A stretch of 64,000 nucleotides of DNA. Source: Pratylenchus scribneri. Lineage: Eukaryota; Nematoda; Chromadorea; Rhabditida; Pratylenchidae. Location: contig JAQSEB010000041.1 of the NCBI GenBank assembly GCA_030063045.1, positions 4,085,501-4,149,500 on the forward strand, written 5' to 3'. Positions within the stretch are counted from its first letter, which is position 1. Every line of letters begins with the position of its first letter. Positions 34,241 to 46,210 of the stretch are shown here, in pieces. Both the position numbers and the translations under genes were made by a program. The notes beneath the pieces were generated by a model, which searched no databases, had not been told where the DNA came from, and saw only the letters and a program-made list of their open reading frames with translations.

Positions 34241-34785
34241 TATGTATCCTCGTCCATTAAAACATTTATTTATTCCTTACATTGCCCTAGGCCCAAGTCA
34301 AACGAGAGGAAAAGTCAATAAACACAATTCCCCAGAATATTCTCAAATTTCACAGAATTCTGAGAATTTAATGAAAATTTGCTATAATCTGAGCTTATAT
34401 TATTCAGTTAATCTGAGAATTATTTTCAAAATAAGAGTTAAAATAAATTGTCAAAATATGTGCATCCTCAACATATTCTAAGATTATAAACATTTTGAGA
34501 ATATTTTAAGAATTCTTCGTGTTCTCAGGACATTTCAAGAATATACGAAATCTCCGAATATTTTGAGATTATTCATATTCTGAGAATATATTATTAACTT
34601 AATCTGAGATTCTATCTCAAAATAAGTTGAAAATATGTTTTAAAAATATATCATAAGCTGAGACAAAATCTCAGAATTCACAAATTCTAATAATATTCTC
34701 AGAATATGGATATTCTTAAATTATTTTCATAATATGATCGAAATCTGATGCTGTAGCGTGCCATATATTTTCTTGTAACACCGGG

Positions 34786-35100
34786 CAATTGCGGAAGAAA
34801 CAAAGATAAATCATTAAAAAACAAATATAATTCTTTCCAATCCGAGAAAACTAATCTTATTTTTTTTTGTTTTTCTTGTAATTTAATCGAGTCATGAAAT
34901 GAAATTTTTTCATTTTTTATTTTAACTCATATTTTTTTTGGCCATTTAATAATATAATTTTAAAATTTCGACAAATATTTAAAATAAATTTCGTTTTTCA
35001 ATTCAAAAAACCAAAAAAATTATTTTAAAATTAATACTCATAAAATTTTTTTAAATTCTTTTCTTTTTAATAAAATGAAATGAAGAAACTCATCAAAATT
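34786..35100. other. AT-rich filler within the array
   Basis: Intron-like blocks only (ACTCATA..TTTTTT, ATTTCGACAAATATTTAAAA). Confidence 0.45.
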
Positions 35101-35104
35101 TTGG

Positions 35105-35320
35105 GCTTCCCACATTCGCCGGAAAACTGGTTCCTTCAATTTTTGGGATTTTCCACTTCGGCTTTTCTTCAATTGATTGACGCGCGGTATTTTCACCTTT
35201 AATTTGACCGTTTTGATTTACTTCAATTCGGTAATTTTCGCCTCATCCGTGATTTCTGTCAATGTCCGATTTAACGCGAGACTCCTTCACCATATCACAG
35301 GTTGCTCCAAATCCTATAAA
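35105..35320 (-). pseudogene. Calponin-array exons, type E followed by part of type K
   Basis: The minus strand from 35,320 reads a GATCDMVKESRVKSD-like E segment, then a frameshift, then TEITDEAKIT. It then runs into the VNQ- and LEEPV-like start of exon K. Order here is E then K, the reverse of 21190-21484. Confidence 0.55.
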
Positions 35321-35569
35321 TGAAGGGAAATTTTAATGGATTGTTTTTTAATTTATTAATAAATTAAATTTTCAAGAAATAAATAAAAGGAAAAATTCAT
35401 AAAATTAAACATTTTTAATGAAACCCATAAAATTAGTTTATTCATTATATTATATAATTGTCTTAAAATTATCCAGCTTAATAATTGAATCAACTAGTGC
35501 GAACATAAATTAAACTATTTAATAAAAGATTTTAAAATAAATTTTTAAATATAAAATTTTTCAAATTTA

Positions 35570-35690
35570 CAGGTTATTACCCGCTAGGATACATATTTTA
35601 TTTGTATGTACCAGATTATATTGTGGTATGTCCTCGGAAAGTATGCATGTCATTTCTTGTAGATTGGCAGCGGCACCTATGCAAAAGAAG
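35570..35690 (-). pseudogene. Decayed calponin repeat
   Basis: Plus-strand blocks AGGTTATTACCCGCTAGGAT and TTTGTATGTACCAG align with 33390 and 37870. The minus reading keeps NKI/YVS-like and a MHTFRG-like piece. Confidence 0.5.
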
Positions 35691-36730
35691 TATATATCAA
35701 GAAAAATCAGGCAATCAGAAAATAATGGTAAAAAATTATATTTAATTATGTTATGATTGTCATTTTTAAATATAATTTTTTTGAGAAGAAATATAGTTGA
35801 GTTTGGTTAGAAAAACTTATTTGATTTATAATCTCAAAATTTTATTATTTTATGGGTTTCATTAAATTTTTATTATAATTTCCAAAATCATTACTTATTA
35901 AGCAATGGATAGATAAGATAAAATATTTTTAAAAATTAAACTAATTTAAACTACAACAATTTTATCAAACAATTATTATTTTGTTGACAATTAATTTTGT
36001 TAATTTTATTTAAATTTATTTCGTTTAAAATATTTAAAGGCATGCTGTACTTTAAGTTTCATCAAAGAAATAAATTTCCACTTTAAATTATTTATTATTT
36101 TATATGTTTCATTTTTTAAATACTCGAAACTTTTTTCACTCACAAAAATTTTTAAATTCTTCTTTAAAATTTTTTACTTTTTTTAACCCATAAAATATTT
36201 TCATCAAAATATTAATAAAACAATTAAATCTGTAGCCAGTTTCAAAATTTTTTCGGAATTCTTTTATTTTACATATATACTTATAAAATGATGAAAAAAA
36301 ACACTATTTTATTGTTGGAGAATCTTATGACTAAATTTATATTTTTTAAATTATTTTGATGGATGAAAGCATTGATAAGTTCAACACAGAAATAAATTTC
36401 TGCTTTTATTAATTTTTTATTAAATTATTTTATGGGTTTCATTAAATTTTTTAGATTTATTAAAACTTTCTTATTGAATGACAAAGATATTTAAATTATT
36501 TAAAATTTTTTCATTACCCATAAAATATTTTAATGAAAATATTTATAAAGCAATTAACAAAATAATTTTAATCAAATTATTCAACTATGAAAGCGGTCGA
36601 AATTTATTCAAAAATATAAATAAATAATTCAAAAATATACATCTGTCCATAATTTTTGTATAATTTAATATTTTGTTATTTAGTTATTTAATAATAAAAT
36701 GGAATTAAATGAAAAATGTTTACTCTCTTT
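35691..36730. other. AT-rich filler within the array
   Basis: Recurring blocks such as TTTATGGGTTTCATTAAATT and ACCCATAAAATATTTTAATG. No exon is recognised. Confidence 0.45.
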
Positions 36731-36734
36731 CCAA

Positions 36735-36850
36735 TTTCCATCGGGAAGTTTGTCGAGAAATAGTCGATTCGTCGTGGGGCATTTCACAGAGCACTTCATA
36801 CTTGTATTTGGTGATTACGCGACGGAGCATTCCAAAGCCTAAAATTTTAT
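36735..36850 (-). pseudogene. Calponin-array exon, type R (best copy)
   Basis: An uninterrupted minus reading contains GFGMLRRVITKYKYEVLC and EMPHDESTISRQTS, ending after a TTTTAG acceptor-like border. The copy at 23140 is more decayed. Family membership is inferred from recurrence next to calponin fragments. Confidence 0.5.
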
Positions 36851-37869
36851 ATGATAAATTCTAAATTAAAAATTTAATTATCAGTCATGCCAGATTGGCT
36901 AGCGGCTGAAAAAATGCGACTGATACTGCAATCGACAATTTAATAAAAAAAAAACTATAAAATTATTATTAAATTGAATTAATGGGAAATTTTAATTTAA
37001 AGAATTAATAATAAATATTAAATAAAATGGAATTTCGTTAGATAATTTCAATTTAAAAAGATTTTTATTTTTTTTTCAAATTTTTAAATCCATAAAATAA
37101 ATTAAATTATTTTTTCTTTTAATTTTATTTGGAATTTTAGCTGACAAATTTGAAAAAAGTGTAAGACTCACAAATGCTTTATTTATTTTCTCATGATTTT
37201 TTGCATCTCATAATTTTTTACCAATTTTAATATATAATCTTATTAGCATTTTTAACAAATATTTAAAATGAGTCAGTTGGACGCTGAATTGAAGTTCAGA
37301 AAAAAAAACAAAAATTAAAATAAAAAAATAAATTGCAAATTTTATTGAAATATTCATAAAACATATGACAGTAGCGATTCGGATTTCTGCCAGATATAAA
37401 ATTAATTTATTTGTTGAACATTCTTGTGTTTAAATAAATCTTAATAACCAAAAAGCACTGCAAATTTAATTTTAATAATTTTCATTTAAAAAAGTTTTTA
37501 ATATTTTAAGCTTATAAAATAAATTATTTATTTGCCAAAGAACAATAAAAAGAATTTTTCACATTAAAAATAATTAAAAACTGGAAAGATTTTTCCTCTG
37601 ATTGCTTTTCAGATAAATCAAAATAATGGAAATTATTTTCTCTCTCATTTTTTACTTTAAATTGTTTTTTGAATTGAGCTTACCTTATTTTACAAATCAA
37701 AAATTGAATCAAAACAAAATTATAATTTCCATATTCCATCTATGTGCTATGTTATATTATTAATTCTAAAAATTATTAACTTTAATAATTGAAGTCGTAA
37801 AAATTGGACATTAAATAAATTATTTAAAAAATATTTTAAAATATAAAATTATATTTAATTAAATGAAAA

Positions 37870-37975
37870 ATTTTACCGGTCATTCCACATTGAGATTATA
37901 TATTTGTTTGTGCCAACCTGAATTTGGATTATGCTATCGGAATGCTTCAGCTTGCTAAATTTATCCAATTCCATT
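37870..37975 (-). pseudogene. Decayed calponin repeat
   Basis: The plus strand ACCGGTCATTCCACATTGAG and TATATTTGTTTGTGCCAACC are the complement of a TNKY-like calponin core followed by an acceptor border. Frame lost. Confidence 0.55.
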
Positions 37976-38089
37976 AACTAAATATCACATTTTTGGTAAA
38001 ATAAAAAGTGATATTTTCTACCAGATGGTCAATCAAAAAAAGCTCAAAAATTAAAATAAAATATAAAAAATTTTAAATTTAGCATTATT

Positions 38090-38290
38090 GAGCCGTTTGT
38101 CATCGGGCGCTTGGTTTCCTAATTGGGCAATAATTTCCAAACCAGTCTAGACCTATTGTGACGCTAATTTTTTTGTGCCCGATTGAAGTCTGTTGTGGAA
38201 ACCTTCAATGAAGCTCGTCTTGTCGGTGATTTCCGTCAAATTGTCCAATTTAACTTGCGACTTCTTCCCCACATCACGGGAAGCACCAAA
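38090..38290 (-). pseudogene. Type E exon plus calponin repeat
   Basis: The minus strand reads GASRDVGKKSQVKLDNLTEI then TDKTSFIEGFH, then LQSGTKKLASQ followed by a stop. This gives the E segment leading directly into a calponin repeat, the same order as at 46.2-46.0 kb. Confidence 0.7.
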
Positions 38291-38504
38291 TCTTAAAAGA
38301 GAGGAATAATTTATTTTTATTAAATAAAATATTCGTGAAATAATTTAAAAATAAATTTGTGATAAAATTAAAAAATTTTATGGAGCATATAAAATTTTTT
38401 ATTTAATTATTTTATATAATTATCTTAAAAATTATTAGCTTTAATAATTGATGAGTGCAAAAAAGAACACTAATAAATTTTGCAATTTCAAAAAAATTAA
38501 AACA

Positions 38505-38620
38505 AAATTTTTCCGGTCTTTCCTCTATGGAATGTATATATTTGTTTGTGCCAGTCTGAATTGTGAATTGCGATTTTGCTTTTGGAAAGCATCGGCTTCT
38601 TAATAAATTTATTCAATTTT
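38505..38620 (-). pseudogene. Decayed calponin repeat
   Basis: It contains CCGGTCTTTCCTCTATGGAA and TTTGTTTGTGCCAGTCTGAA, aligned with 37870 and 33390. Frame is broken. Confidence 0.5.
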
Positions 38621-38999
38621 ATTAAAAAATAATTAAATTTTATTTTTCTTTTTTTAATATTTTTTATCCAGTAAAATAAGTCAATGGAATATTAAAATTC
38701 AATTAAAAATGGGAAAATTAAATTTGTTCAAAAATTCTATTTATTTTCTTATAATTTGAAAATATATCAGTCTTCCGGGTGAAAGTGTGAAATTCACTTT
38801 TATTTATTTATTTTTTCATGTTTTTTTGTAACTCATAAATTTTCTAACAGTTTTAATAATATAATTTTAATAATTCTAAAAATTTTTAAAATAAGTAATT
38901 TTGCGGCCTAACGCCTAATTCATAATCAAAAAAAATAAATAAATAAATTAAAAAATTAAAAAGCAAATTCGACTGAATTTTTCATCGAATTAAACTTAC

Positions 39000-39240
39000 G
39001 CTTTGTCATGGTGACTTGGCTTTATGCTCGAATAAATTTACTGCTTTCTCAGTGCAGAAACGGATTTCGCTATTGATACGATTTTCCCGATTCTTCGCCG
39101 GTCATTGACGATGAACATTTTATGAGGTTCGTTGCAGATGCCGATGCTGCCAAATTATTTTCATTTTTTTACTCTCTTTCCGGCACAACAGGTTCATCTT
39201 TATTTTTTGGCTTTTTTCACTTTTGGGTTTTCCTTCAGTG
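39000..39240 (-). pseudogene. Calponin-array exon, type K
   Basis: The full-length K exon is recognisable on the minus strand, with a TCATGGTGACTTGGCTTT start block, the TTTTCCCGATTCTTCGCCGG block and CTTTCCGGCACAACAGGTTC. Several stops are present. Confidence 0.6.
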
Positions 39241-39323
39241 ATCAAGATGAAATTTGATTTTTCTGATTTAAATGGAAAAATTCACTTAAAATGTATTTAT
39301 TTTTATTTTTGTCTTGGAAATGT

Positions 39324-40590
39324 GGGTGCGCCAAAAGTAACCGGACACTTTATTTTTAAAATAACTTTATTACAAATAAAGTTAAATGGATTAAAATACA
39401 ATCAAATAATAGGCAAAAGAATGGGGTATAACAATAATTAAGATGATTCAAAATGGCCACCTTTGGCTTTGATACATAGACGCAAACGTTTGGGAAAATT
39501 TTCGCAAATGGCACGCAGCTCTTGGACCGGAATTTTGTCTTATTCTCGAAGAAGGGACTGCCTAGGTGACTCCAAATTTTTTTGGGGTTAAGCACAGACC
39601 CTGAACTCTAAAATAGCCAAAAAAGAATAATCCATCTTATTCAAATTTGGGCTGTGAGGGATACATTAATAGTCAATAGAAAATTCAAAATAATTGGCAT
39701 GGGATCACTTCTGATACTCTTTGCCTTTTTGTCCGCATTAGGTGTTGATTGGAAAATTTTTTTCCTATCGATGAAATAAATATGAATCTTAGCTATAAGA
39801 ATGCCTAAATGAATTTTTTTAACATTATCATTTTTATTGATTTTGCCCCCGAGATCCGCCAAAACATGATTTTTGCCACTTCGCGCTTATCCTATCCCCA
39901 TATCCAGACTAATTGGAGATATTGGGAATCGCCAATAATACAATTTGATAAAGGAGATTTAGCTATCAATAATATATGAAATTGGTCGTTGCGCGAAATT
40001 TTATTGTGGAAATATTTTCGTCGAAAAAAAGGGTCGCTGGACCTGCGTGCCGTTGAAGGAGCAGTCGACATCTTTGCACTCTAACTTTTTTGTTTTGTTC
40101 ATTCAGAAATTGCACTTTTTGCAGCTTGTAAGCCTTGATCCCGAGTTCAAATTTAGCCATCCGTCGAATTGAAGTTTCGCTTATTCCATCTCTCTGGCCA
40201 CTTTTCTCATGGAAATCCTTGGATTGCGCTTGACTCGCATTTTGATGATTTTCCGGTTCCTGAGTGTGTTCACTGACTTCGGTCTCCCGCTTCTTTTGTG
40301 ATCCTCACTTGTGCCAAACTCCCTATGCAATTTATTTGGAATTTTTCTCTCAAAATTTTTTACCGGAATTTTTTGATTACATCCTGAACCGTGCTTTTTG
40401 GTATCTCAAGAATGGCGGAAATAATTCGGACGCTTGTATTTTTGTTGTATAATGTTATTATTGAATCTCGATTATTGGACATTATAGAGAATCGATTGGG
40501 CTATAAATTGAGTATAAAATTAATAATTTAATAAAGACATGAAAAAAGATATGAGAAAAATAAAAGTGTCCGGTTACTTTTGGCGCACCC
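39324..40590 (-). mobile_element. mariner-type transposon, degenerate
   Basis: The TIRs GGGTGCGCCAAAAGTAACCG and inverse are identical over 28 bp (39324-39351 and 40563-40590). The right flank is TA-like (CCCT/TAAA); the left TA is not preserved. The 1.27-kb size fits a mariner. A paralogous site without the insert is present at 31,620-31,850. Confidence 0.9.
39438..40482 (-). pseudogene. mariner transposase, frameshifted
   Basis: Reading the minus strand from the ATG at 40482, pieces of a transposase follow in order over several frames. They are an N-terminal helix-turn-helix (IISAILEIPKSTVQDVIKKF), GRPKSVNTLRNRKIIKMR, MAKFELGIKAYKLQKVQ with QRCRLLLQRHA, LFFDENISTIK (first catalytic Asp region), SPNLNKMDYS (second Asp region normally DLNPMDY), and the C-terminal CENFPKRLRLCIKAKGGHFE before TAA. 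At least four frameshifts or stops show it is inactive. About 348 codons match the usual family length. Confidence 0.85.
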
Positions 40591-41354
40591 TTAAAAATTT
40601 ATGAGTTTCAAAAAATGTTAAAAAAATGAATGAAACAACCATGATTTTTGCTCATTTCACCCGTAATTGGAATATTTTCTAATCGCACTGCGACACTTGC
40701 GTACGAAACGGTCTCTGGTGTCGAAGGTGGAAAAGCTGGAGTGGCATTGTTTATGGTTCATATGACGAGTAATAAATATCAAATTAACAATTGAGATAAA
40801 AAAATTTTATAGTAAAATATTTAAAAGATGTTTGAATGGTTTATAAAAATTATTTTTTTTTATCCAATTTTTTTTTAACTAAAAATGCCTGGTACTTTGG
40901 ATGAAAGCAGAAATTATTTATCGAAATTTTATAAATTAATTTTTAAAACTCATAAATAAATTTTCATTTATTTTCAATAAAAATGTTATAATTTTGAAAA
41001 ATATTGATATTTTCAATGTCAATTTGCAAGCAAAAATGGCTCAAAAATTAAAATAAAATTTTACAAATTTTAATTTTACCATAACTCAAAAAAAACATTT
41101 ACGTTTACTTTAAATTTCCCATAAAATTTTGTAGCTGACAAAAAGCTTGCTGATGATGCAATCGAGAAATTAATAAAAAAAAATATATATATAAATTATA
41201 AATGAATTCGAGCTCTATCGATTAGCATATCATTTGCATGATTTCTTGTCTGGGCTCTATATTAAATTTTATTTCAAAATTTGATTTTTTATGGAATTAA
41301 TTTATTAAATTAAATATTCATGAAAAAATAAAAAAAATAAATTTATCATAAAAT
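40591..41354. other. Right flank of mariner and AT-rich filler
   Basis: 40,684-40,770 is the truncated left end of the ACTTGCGGAC foldback family (CACTGCGACACTTGCGTACG). The rest is AT-rich without exons. Confidence 0.6.
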
Positions 41355-44300
41355 CTACCCTTCCTGTTCCAGCCTCCCCTTCTTGTTCCATCCTACCCTT
41401 CTTGTTCCAGCCTACCCTTCTTGTTCCAGCCTATACTTCTTGTTCCAGCCTACCCTTCTTGTTCCAGCCTCCTCTTCCTGTTCCAGCCTCCCCTTCTTTT
41501 TCCAGCCTACCATTCTTGTTCCATCCTACCCTTCTTGTTCCAGCCTACCCTTCTTGTTCCAGCCTACCCTTCTTGTTCCATCCTACCCTTCTTGTTCCAG
41601 CCTACCCTTCTTGTTCCAGCCTACCCTTCTTGTTCCAGCCTACCCTTCTTGTTCCAGCCTCCTCTTCCTGTTCCAGCCTCCCCTTCTTTTTCCAGCCTAC
41701 CATTCTTGTTCCATCCTACCCTTCTTGTTCCAGCCTACCCTTCTTGTTCCAGCCTACCCTTCTTGTTCCAGCCTCCTCTTCCTGTTCCAGCCTACCCTTC
41801 TTGTTCCAGCCTACCCTTCTTGTTCCAGCCTCCCCTTCTTTTTCCAGCTTAAATTTCTTGTTCCATCCTACCCTTCTTGTTCCAGCCTACCCTTCTTGTT
41901 CCAGCCTACCCTTCTTGTTCCAGCCTGTTCCAGCCTCCTCTTCCTGTTCCAGCCTACCCTTCTTGTTCCAGCCTACCCTTCTTGTTCCAACCTACTCTTC
42001 TTGTTCCAGCCTCCTCTTCCTGTTCCAGCCTCCCCTTCCTGTTCCAGCCTACTTGTTCCAGCCTACCCTTCCTGTTCCAGCCTCCCCTTCTTGTTCCAGC
42101 CTCCCCTTCTTTTTCCAGCCTACCATTCTTGTTCCATCCTACCCTTCTTGTTCCAGCCTACCCTTCTTGTTCCAGCCTACCCTTCTTGTTCCAGCCTCCT
42201 CTTCCTGTTCCAGCCTACCCTTCTTGTTCCAGCCTACCCTTCTTGTTCCAACCTACTCTTCTTGTTCCAGCCTCCTCTTCCTGTTCCAGCCTCCCCTTCC
42301 TGTTCCAGCCTACCTTGTTCCAGCCTACCCTTCCTGTTCCAACCTACCCTTCTTGTTCCAGCCTACCCTTCTTGCTCAAGCCTCTTCTTCCTGTTCCAGC
42401 CTCTCCTTCCTGTTCCAGCCTCCCCTTCCTATTCCAGCCTACCCTTCCTATTCTAGCCTCTCCTTCCTGTTCCAGCCTACCCTTCTTGTTCCAGCCTCCT
42501 CTTCCTGTTCCAGCCTCCTCTTCCTGATCCAGCCTCCCCTTCTTGTTCCAGCCTCCCCTTCCTTTTCCAGCCTACCTTGTTCCAGCCTACCCTTCTTGTT
42601 CCAGTCTCCCCTTCCTTTTCCAGCCTACCTTGTTCCAGCCTACCCTTCCTGTTCCAGCCTACCCTTCTTGTTCCAGCCTACCCTTCTTGTTCCAGCCTCC
42701 TCTTCCTGTTCCAGCCTACCCTTCTTGTTCCAGCCTCCTCTTCCTGTTCCAGCCTACCTTGATCCAGCCTACCCTTCTTGTTCCAGCCTACCCTTCTTGT
42801 TCCAGCCTACCCTTCTTGTTCCAGCCTCCTCTTCCTGTTCCAGCCTCCTCTTCCTGATCCAGCCTCCCCTTCTTGTTCCAGCCTCCCCTTCCTTTTCCAG
42901 CCTACCTTGTTCCAGCCTACCCTTCTTGTTCCAGTCTCCCCTTCCTTTTCCAGCCTACCTTGTTCCAGCCTACCCTTCTTGTTCCAGCCTACCCTTCTTG
43001 TTCCAGCCTACCCTTCTTGTTCCAGCCTCCTCTTCCTGTTCCAGCCTACCCTTCTTGTTCCAGCCTCCTCTTCCTGTTCCAGCCTACCTTGTTCCAGCCT
43101 ACCCTTCTTGTTCCAGCCTACCCTTCTTGTTCCAGCCTACCTTTCTTGTTCCAGCCTCCTCTTCCTGTTCCAGCCTCCCCTTCTTGTTCCATCCTACCCT
43201 TCTTGTTCCAGCCTACCCTTCTTGTTCAAGCCTACCCTTCTTGTTCCAGCCTCCACTTCCTGTTCCAGCCTACCTTGTTCCAGCCTACCCTTCCTGTTCC
43301 AGCCTCCTCTTCCTGTTCCATCCTACCCTTCTTGTTCCAGCCTACCCTTCTTTTTCCAGCCTACCATTCTTGTTCCATCCTACCCTTCTTGTTCCAGCCT
43401 ACCCTTCTTGTTCCAGCCTACCCTTCTTGTTCCAGCCTACCCTTTTGTTCCAGCCTACCCTTCTTGTTCCAGCCTCCTCTTCCTGTTCCAGCCTACCTTG
43501 TTCCATCCTACCCTTCTTGTTCCAGCCTACCCTTCTTGTTCCAGCCTACCCTTCTTGTTCCAGCCTACCCTTCTTGTTCCAGCCTCCTCTTCCTGTTCCA
43601 GCCTACCCTTCTTGTTCCAGCCTCCTCTTCCTGTTCCAGCCTACCTTGTTCCAGCCTACCCTTCTTGTTCCAGCCTACCCTTCTTGTTCCAGCCTACCTT
43701 TCTTGTTCCAGCCTCCTCTTCCTGTTCCAGCCTCCCCTTCTTGTTCCATCCTACCCTTCTTGTTCCAGCCTACCCTTCTTGTTCAAGCCTACCCTTCTTG
43801 TTCCAGCCTCCTCTTCCTGTTCCAGCCTACCTTGTTCCAGCCTACCCTTCCTGTTCCAGCCTCCTCTTCCTGTTCCATCCTACCCTTCTTGTTCCAGCCT
43901 ACCCTTCTTTTTCCAGCCTACCATTCTTGTTCCATCCTACCCTTCTTGTTCCAGCCTACCCTTCTTGTTCCAGCCTACCATTCTTGTTCCAGCCTACCCT
44001 TCTTGTTCCAGCCTACCCTTCTTGTTCCAGCCTCCTCTTCCTGTTCCAGCCTACCTTGTTCCAGCCTACCCTTCCTGTTCCAGCCTACCCTTCTTGTTCC
44101 AGCCTACCCTTCTTGTTCCAGCCTACCCTTCTTGTTCCAGCCTACCCTTCTTGTTCCAGCCTACCCTTCTTGTTCCATCCTACCCTTCTTGTTCCAGCCT
44201 ACCCTTCTTGTTCCAGCCTACCCTTCTTGTTCCATCCTACCCTTCTTGTTCCAGCCTACCCTTCTTGTTCCAGCCTACCCTTCTTGTTCCAGCCTACTCT

Positions 44301-44365
44301 TCTTGTTCCAGCCTCCTCTTCCTGTTCCAGCCTCCCCTTCTTATTCCAGCCTCCCCTTCCTGTTA
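41355..44365. repeat. 3-kb minisatellite, 19-bp unit CCTACCCTTCTTGTTCCAG
   Basis: About 155-160 units follow each other with variants CCTCCTCTTCCTGTTCCAG, CCTCCCCTTC.., TTTTTCCAG, CATCC and short units CCTACCTTGTTCCAG. The unit has no stop in any plus frame, so frames of up to 993 codons exist. They share one peptide period of 19 residues (FQPTLLVPAYPSCSSLPFL) and are artefacts. Higher-order repeats of about 327 bp (42,530/42,857) and about 551 bp (43,138/43,689) are visible. Confidence 0.97.
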
Positions 44366-45239
44366 TTTTGTTTTTTGGAGTAAGGAATTTTAGGCGAATA
44401 AAATTTGGGTTGCCATGCATAATTGTAATTTTATTTAAAAAATTCAATTTAGAACTTTGATAATAAATCCAAGCAATTTCATTCGTTATTTCCATTTAAA
44501 AAGATTTTATTTTTTTCATTAATTTTTTGAACTCATAAAATTAATTAATTATGCATTACTTAAATTTTAACAGAAATTTTTGCTGGAAAAATGCGACTCG
44601 AAACAGCAATCGAAAATTTAATAAAAAAATATAAAAATTATTTTTAAATAATTCGGCCCATATTCTTCATTATATTAATGAGTTAAAATTGCAGAAAAAA
44701 TTTAAGTAAAAGATATTTAATTTTTTATGGGTATAAAAATTATGCAAAAAAGTAAAAAATACAGTAATAGTGGTTTTTTCCGATGTTAATTCAAAGAATT
44801 TAAAAAAAGGCACATTTCTTCCTCTTTCCTCATTTGATGCCGCCGCCCTCCTCCTTTCATTCTTCTTCCATTTTTGTTTCTTCCATTCACCACATTCTGC
44901 GCACATATTCCCCACGAACATCACAGGGTGTGTCGAAAGCCAACATTCCATGGTGCAAATTATTGTTAAAGTAAATTTATTTAATTTATAATTTGGAAAT
45001 TTTTAGGCTAATAATTTAAATTTTTGAAAAAAATTAAATTAACTTTATAATTTTCATGAAGAATTAATTTTATAAAAGATTTTTTATAGCTGAAAAATTA
45101 AACTCATAAAAATTTCAATGTAAAATAAATTTATTTGTTGAAAATTTTTGTACGAAAATAATAAATAAGCGCCATATCACAAATCATATTTAAATTAAAA
45201 TAAAAACATTTTTGGAAATTAAATAAAAATTCCATTTCA
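44366..45239. repeat. Dispersed repeat and AT-rich filler
   Basis: 44,700-44,960 is the partner of 28,560-28,690. 44,390-44,640 matches 29,990-30,240 (TTTTAATAATAAATCC, CATTCGTTA, AAAAATTTTTGCTGGAAAAA). No gene is seen. Confidence 0.65.
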
Positions 45240-45490
45240 AGTCATAATCATAACCTGAATGATTAGCGAATCGATTTGTATCCATTTTAAGATGGATGAA
45301 CCTTGGCTTTGCCGATCTTAGTCAGTCGTTTTGCGCACTAAATATAATAAAATTACATTCAAATAAAAAACGATTAAATTTTATGAACAAATTACCGTCA
45401 ATAATTCGAGGCACTCCCATGCCGATCATTCCTGCCTGCGAGACCAATTTATTGGTGCCGGATTGAAGTGGAACAATTCCTGAAATTCAT
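45240..45490 (-). pseudogene. Two calponin repeats (best-preserved evidence for the family)
   Basis: At 45,395-45,490 the minus strand reads GIVPLQSGTNKLVSQAG then MIGMGVPRIID without interruption, a canonical calponin-like (CLIK) repeat. Downstream on the minus strand, 45,240-45,345 contains MDTNRFANHSG, another repeat core. Between them is a TTTGTTCATAAAATTT intron-like gap. UNC-87-type proteins carry several such actin-binding repeats. Confidence 0.8.
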
Positions 45491-45959
45491 ATTTTAAATT
45501 ATTACATAGAAATGAGTGAGAAATTTATTAATTAAAATATAAATCAATTTTTTCTCAAAAAATGAATTATTTTTTAATCCCATAAAATTATTTAACTAAT
45601 TTTAAAATGAATAATTTTATTTTTTGAATGATGTATAAAGAATGTCAAAAATACTGCGATCAAAAAAAAATAAATTTTTTATTATAATTTAAATAATGAA
45701 AAAGTGAACTGATTATTTTAATTAATACTTATCTAATTTTTCAAAATTTTTTCAGTTAATAAAAAATATTTTACTTTTTGGAAGAAAATAAAATTTTTCT
45801 GCTTTAATTATTTTTAAAACTCATAAATTAATTTCAATTTATTTTCAATAAAATTTTTTTATTTTTTTTGGAAAAAAAATGATTTTACTATCACAACTGG
45901 ATCAAAAAAAGAACAAAAATTAAAATAAAATATAATAAAAAAATTTTTAAATTTACCAT

Positions 45960-46210
45960 CCGTAAATCGTGCCTTGTCTTCAGGCATTTCGCTGGCACCG
46001 CCCATGTCCCCGATTTTAGACGATAGTTCACTTCATTTGGTGTTCTCATGCCGATCATGCCCTTTTGTGAGGCAAATTTTTTTGTACCCGAATGAAGCCA
46101 GTTGGAATCCTTAAATGCGGCAAGGCAATCTTTGCCTCATCCGTGATTTCTGTCAAATAGTCCAATTTGAAGCGTGATTTCTTCACCACATCACGGGTAG
46201 CATCAAATCC
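45960..46210 (-). pseudogene. Type E exon plus calponin repeat
   Basis: The minus strand reads GFDATRDVVKKSRFKLDYL, TEITDEAKIAL, then after a one-base frame change LHSGTKKFASQKGMIGMRTP, N-E-V-NYR and a decayed tail. This shows that type E belongs to the same protein as the calponin repeats. Confidence 0.8.

Larger units (their letters stand above)
33560..34785. mobile_element. TIR element E, rich in CTGAGAATAT
   Basis: The TIRs are CCCGGTGTTACAA on the left and TTGTAACACCGGG on the right. No convincing target duplication is seen; CA on both sides is the most I can offer. Both halves are full of CTGAGAATAT/ATATTCTCAG motifs in both orientations. The middle holds a tandem array (33,930-34,140) and a tRNA-like block. 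No transposase is recognised, and the several overlapping frames on both strands come from the repeats. Confidence 0.7.

Noticed and set aside
41383..44460. Very long plus-strand open frames (up to 993 codons)
   Set aside because: They are produced by the 19-bp repeat, which lacks stops in all three plus frames; the peptides are the same period in every frame.
44256..44495. 79-codon minus frame GWNKKGRLEQE
   Set aside because: It reads the complement of the 19-bp minisatellite.
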